The notes under the pieces: generated by a model
What the model saw: only the letters and a program-made list of their open reading frames with translations
What the model was told of the DNA's origin: nothing
The model's database searches: none
Part shown: positions 62,220 through 64,000 of the stretch, piece by piece
How the letters are laid out: the number at the start of each line of letters is the position of its first letter
Numbering within the stretch: position 1 is the stretch's first letter
Assembly: GCA_016934955.1 (NCBI GenBank)
Contig: JAFGRY010000017.1
Coordinates: 1 to 64,000, forward strand
Length of the DNA: 64,000 nucleotides
Origin: a bacterium
GTDB taxonomy: Bacteria; Zhuqueibacterota; QNDG01; JAGLOF01
Direction: 5' to 3'
Translations under genes and position numbers: made by a program

Positions 62220-64000
62220 ATGAAAAGGATTACGGGATCCCGCCCTGGCTGTTCGGGCGGGAGTATGAGAATCCGGCGGCCGGCTGTTTTCCTGCTCGCG
62301 CTGTGCGTGTGGGGAGGATCAGCACGGGCCCAGGTCCCCGGCTGGGACTGGGCGGTGACCGCGGGCGGCGGCGGCAGCGATGCCGGATATGACATTGCCA
62401 TAAACAGCAGCGGGGAGGTCTACGTCGCCGGATACCAGGAGAGCGCCACCTTCGCGGGGGGGACCGGTCAGGAAACGACAGTGACGGTCAGCGGCGGCTT
62501 TCTCGCCAAATATGATGCGGACGGCGGCCTGATCTGGGTCAAACCGGTGAGCGGCGGCAGGATAATGAGCCTTGCCCTTGATTCGAATGAACATCCGGTT
62601 GTGGCCGGATTCTTCGCGGGAACCGTGGTCTTCGGCCCCGGTGAACCGGTCTCCGTGACATTGAGCGCCCTTCCCGACAATGAAGACCGGTTTCTGGCAA
62701 AATACAGTACCGGCGGTGTGCTGCAGTGGGCGGTCAAGCCGGCAAAAATATTCAGTTACGATCACACCGAAGATATCAGCGTCGATTCCAGGGACTACAT
62801 CACCGTGGCGGGAATGAGTTATGAGTCACCGTCCGACATGTATTCGGTTGTACAGCAGTACAACGCGTACGGCACCTATATCTGGGGCGAATCCGCCAAT
62901 ACGGTGAATTCAGCGGTCACATGCGACGCGCTGAACAACAGTTATGTCGCCGGTGTCAAGGGGAAAATGAATGTACAGGATATGGCCGTCGCAAAATACA
63001 GTGATTCCGGAACAAAGCTGTGGGCAACAGAAACAAGCGGAAGCGGATCGATCCAGGTGGCCCAGCCGAAGAGCATCCTGGTCGATGCAGGCGGCAATAT
63101 CTATGTCTCCGGACTGTTTTTCGGAACAGTGACATTCGGCCCGGGCGAAACGCATGAGACGACCCTGACCGTTTCCGGGTATACACCCTTTCTGGCAAAA
63201 TATGCAAACAGCGGATCGCTGCAGTGGGTGCGCCAGACACAGGGTGAAGTGATCGCACTCGACCCCGCCGGATTCCTTTACGCGGCTTCCTACACGGTAC
63301 TGCAGAAATTCGACCTGAACGGGACAGCCCTCTGGACCAAGACGGATGCCGCGGGCGCCGGGGGCACGGTGCAGGCGATGGATGCCGGCGCAAACGGCCT
63401 GCCCTGTCTGACGGGGACCTACACGGCAAGTGTCAGCTTTGATCCGGGCACGCCGGGCGCCCTGACATTGACGGCGGAGGGCGGTAATGACATCTACGTC
63501 GCGAAACTCTCTTCGTTCAACCCCACTGTCTCGGGTGTGGTGTTCTTTTACCCAAGTCATACGATGATCCAGGGGGCGGTGATCACGTTTTCCGGACTGG
63601 GAACGGCCACGACGAACGCCGGCGGCTATTATGCGAAGGAAGTGCCCGCCGGCTGGAGCGGCACCCTGACACCCTCGGTTACCGGCCTCGATTTCGACAC
63701 CCTGTCCTATTCCCTGACGAATGTGGTCAGCGATGTTCTCTATCGGGATTTCTGGATAATCGGCGATCCGGTGCTGCCGATCTCCGGGCGTATATACAGT
63801 GACGGCGGCGCCGCGCCGCTGGCAGGTGTCTCGGTCAGCGCAAGCGGCGGGACAGGCACGACAGTGTCCGACGGGGCCGGGTTCTACATGCTTTCCGTCC
63901 CGTACACCTGGACCGGCACGGTGACACCCAGCCATGGCTCCTACGCCTTCTCGCCCGCTTCCCGCAGCTACACCGGAATCACCCACGGGTATCTCGATCA
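62220..64000 (+). CDS. Large secreted beta-propeller protein with regulatory-like domains, partial
   Basis: The frame is open from ATG 62220 to the window end (about 593 codons), so the C terminus is missing. AGGAGG, 5 nt upstream, fixes the start. A signal peptide lies at about 20-38 (VFLLALCVWGGSARAQ). Residues about 40-440 carry repeated blades with short motifs YVAGYQES, FLAKYDADG, FLAKYSTGG and FLAKYANSG, as in SBBP-type propellers. From about 440 two carboxypeptidase-regulatory or Cna-B-like sandwiches follow (TTNAGGYYAKEVPAGWSGTLTPS). It is probably a large surface protein. Minus-strand frames over this gene are shadows. Confidence 0.82.
   Translation, partial: MKRITGSRPGCSGGSMRIRRPAVFLLALCVWGGSARAQVPGWDWAVTAGGGGSDAGYDIAINSSGEVYVAGYQESATFAGGTGQETTVTVSGGFLAKYDADGGLIWVKPVSGGRIMSLALDSNEHPVVAGFFAGTVVFGPGEPVSVTLSALPDNEDRFLAKYSTGGVLQWAVKPAKIFSYDHTEDISVDSRDYITVAGMSYESPSDMYSVVQQYNAYGTYIWGESANTVNSAVTCDALNNSYVAGVKGKMNVQDMAVAKYSDSGTKLWATETSGSGSIQVAQPKSILVDAGGNIYVSGLFFGTVTFGPGETHETTLTVSGYTPFLAKYANSGSLQWVRQTQGEVIALDPAGFLYAASYTVLQKFDLNGTALWTKTDAAGAGGTVQAMDAGANGLPCLTGTYTASVSFDPGTPGALTLTAEGGNDIYVAKLSSFNPTVSGVVFFYPSHTMIQGAVITFSGLGTATTNAGGYYAKEVPAGWSGTLTPSVTGLDFDTLSYSLTNVVSDVLYRDFWIIGDPVLPISGRIYSDGGAAPLAGVSVSASGGTGTTVSDGAGFYMLSVPYTWTGTVTPSHGSYAFSPASRSYTGITHGYLD

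Noticed and set aside
1-64000. tRNA or rRNA genes
   Set aside because: No tRNA-like T-loop/acceptor arrangement or rRNA signature was seen on either strand by eye.

Overview
The window is a bacterial chromosome segment, probably from the FCB superphylum (Bacteroidetes-like and allied candidate phyla). Support for this: a secreted protein ends in a NYPNPFNP-type sorting domain, there are several secreted 6-bladed beta-propeller proteins, lipoproteins are numerous, and an RND efflux system and PilT-type ATPases are present. The sequence does not allow a finer placement. No rRNA or tRNA gene was seen. Flanking chromosome is GC-rich; about 1.26-18.89 kb is strikingly AT-rich, and 23.4-26.4 kb is moderately AT-rich.

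Region 1, 0-1.25 kb: a nested inverted-repeat element, a 68-bp triple tandem repeat, a TspO-like gene and its terminator. Region 2, 1.41-18.89 kb: an integron-type cassette array without an integrase in the window. Three large attC sites (3341-3530, 16215-16402, 18708-18889) have R''/R' boxes, long arms that pair, and an extrahelical G and A at equivalent places. Each cassette starts with a box complementary to the R'' box at its own end, so the units can be read off: cassette 1 (1411-3524, PIN-GNAT-EVE-like plus ASCH), cassette 2 (3525-16396, about 12.9 kb and 12 genes) and cassette 3 (16397-18883, two membrane proteins, the second hit at its last codon by an IS481-family element with a 5-bp target duplication).

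Cassette 2 looks like a defence/signalling super-cassette. It opens with a TIR-like protein, a caspase-like protease and a RyR-like small protein, which resembles the type IV Thoeris arrangement. A tight run of nine genes follows: a family-3 solute-binding lipoprotein, ABC permease, ABC ATPase, SAM methyltransferase, cytosolic GHKL histidine kinase, a response regulator fused to a deoxyribosyltransferase/TIR-like domain, a SLATT/RipA-like membrane protein, a secreted barrel-like protein, a second methyltransferase and an 813-residue membrane protein. This run is the best candidate for an undescribed system.

Region 3, 18.9-26.4 kb: an FAD oxidoreductase lipoprotein; a 700-bp gene-free block of long hairpins, including a second copy of the element at 94-217; a ParDE/RelBE-like toxin-antitoxin pair and an orphan HigA; a beta-propeller protein; and a complete EcoRII-type restriction cluster (dcm-vsr-ecoRIIR) with a 23-nt palindromic operator. 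Region 4, 26.7-52.6 kb: secreted hydrolases (three beta-lactamase-fold proteins, an S41 protease, a CocE/S15 hydrolase, an M48 protease), propellers, transporters, a VapBC pair with a palindromic operator, an OmpA/DUF481 pair and hypothetical genes, punctuated by a family of GCCCC...GGGGC hairpins. Region 5, 52.6-58.9 kb, minus strand: tetR, adaptor, RND pump and TolC, with two related operators. Region 6, 59.3-64 kb: two tandem PilT-family ATPases and the 5' part of a large secreted beta-propeller/carboxypeptidase-regulatory-domain protein that runs off the end.
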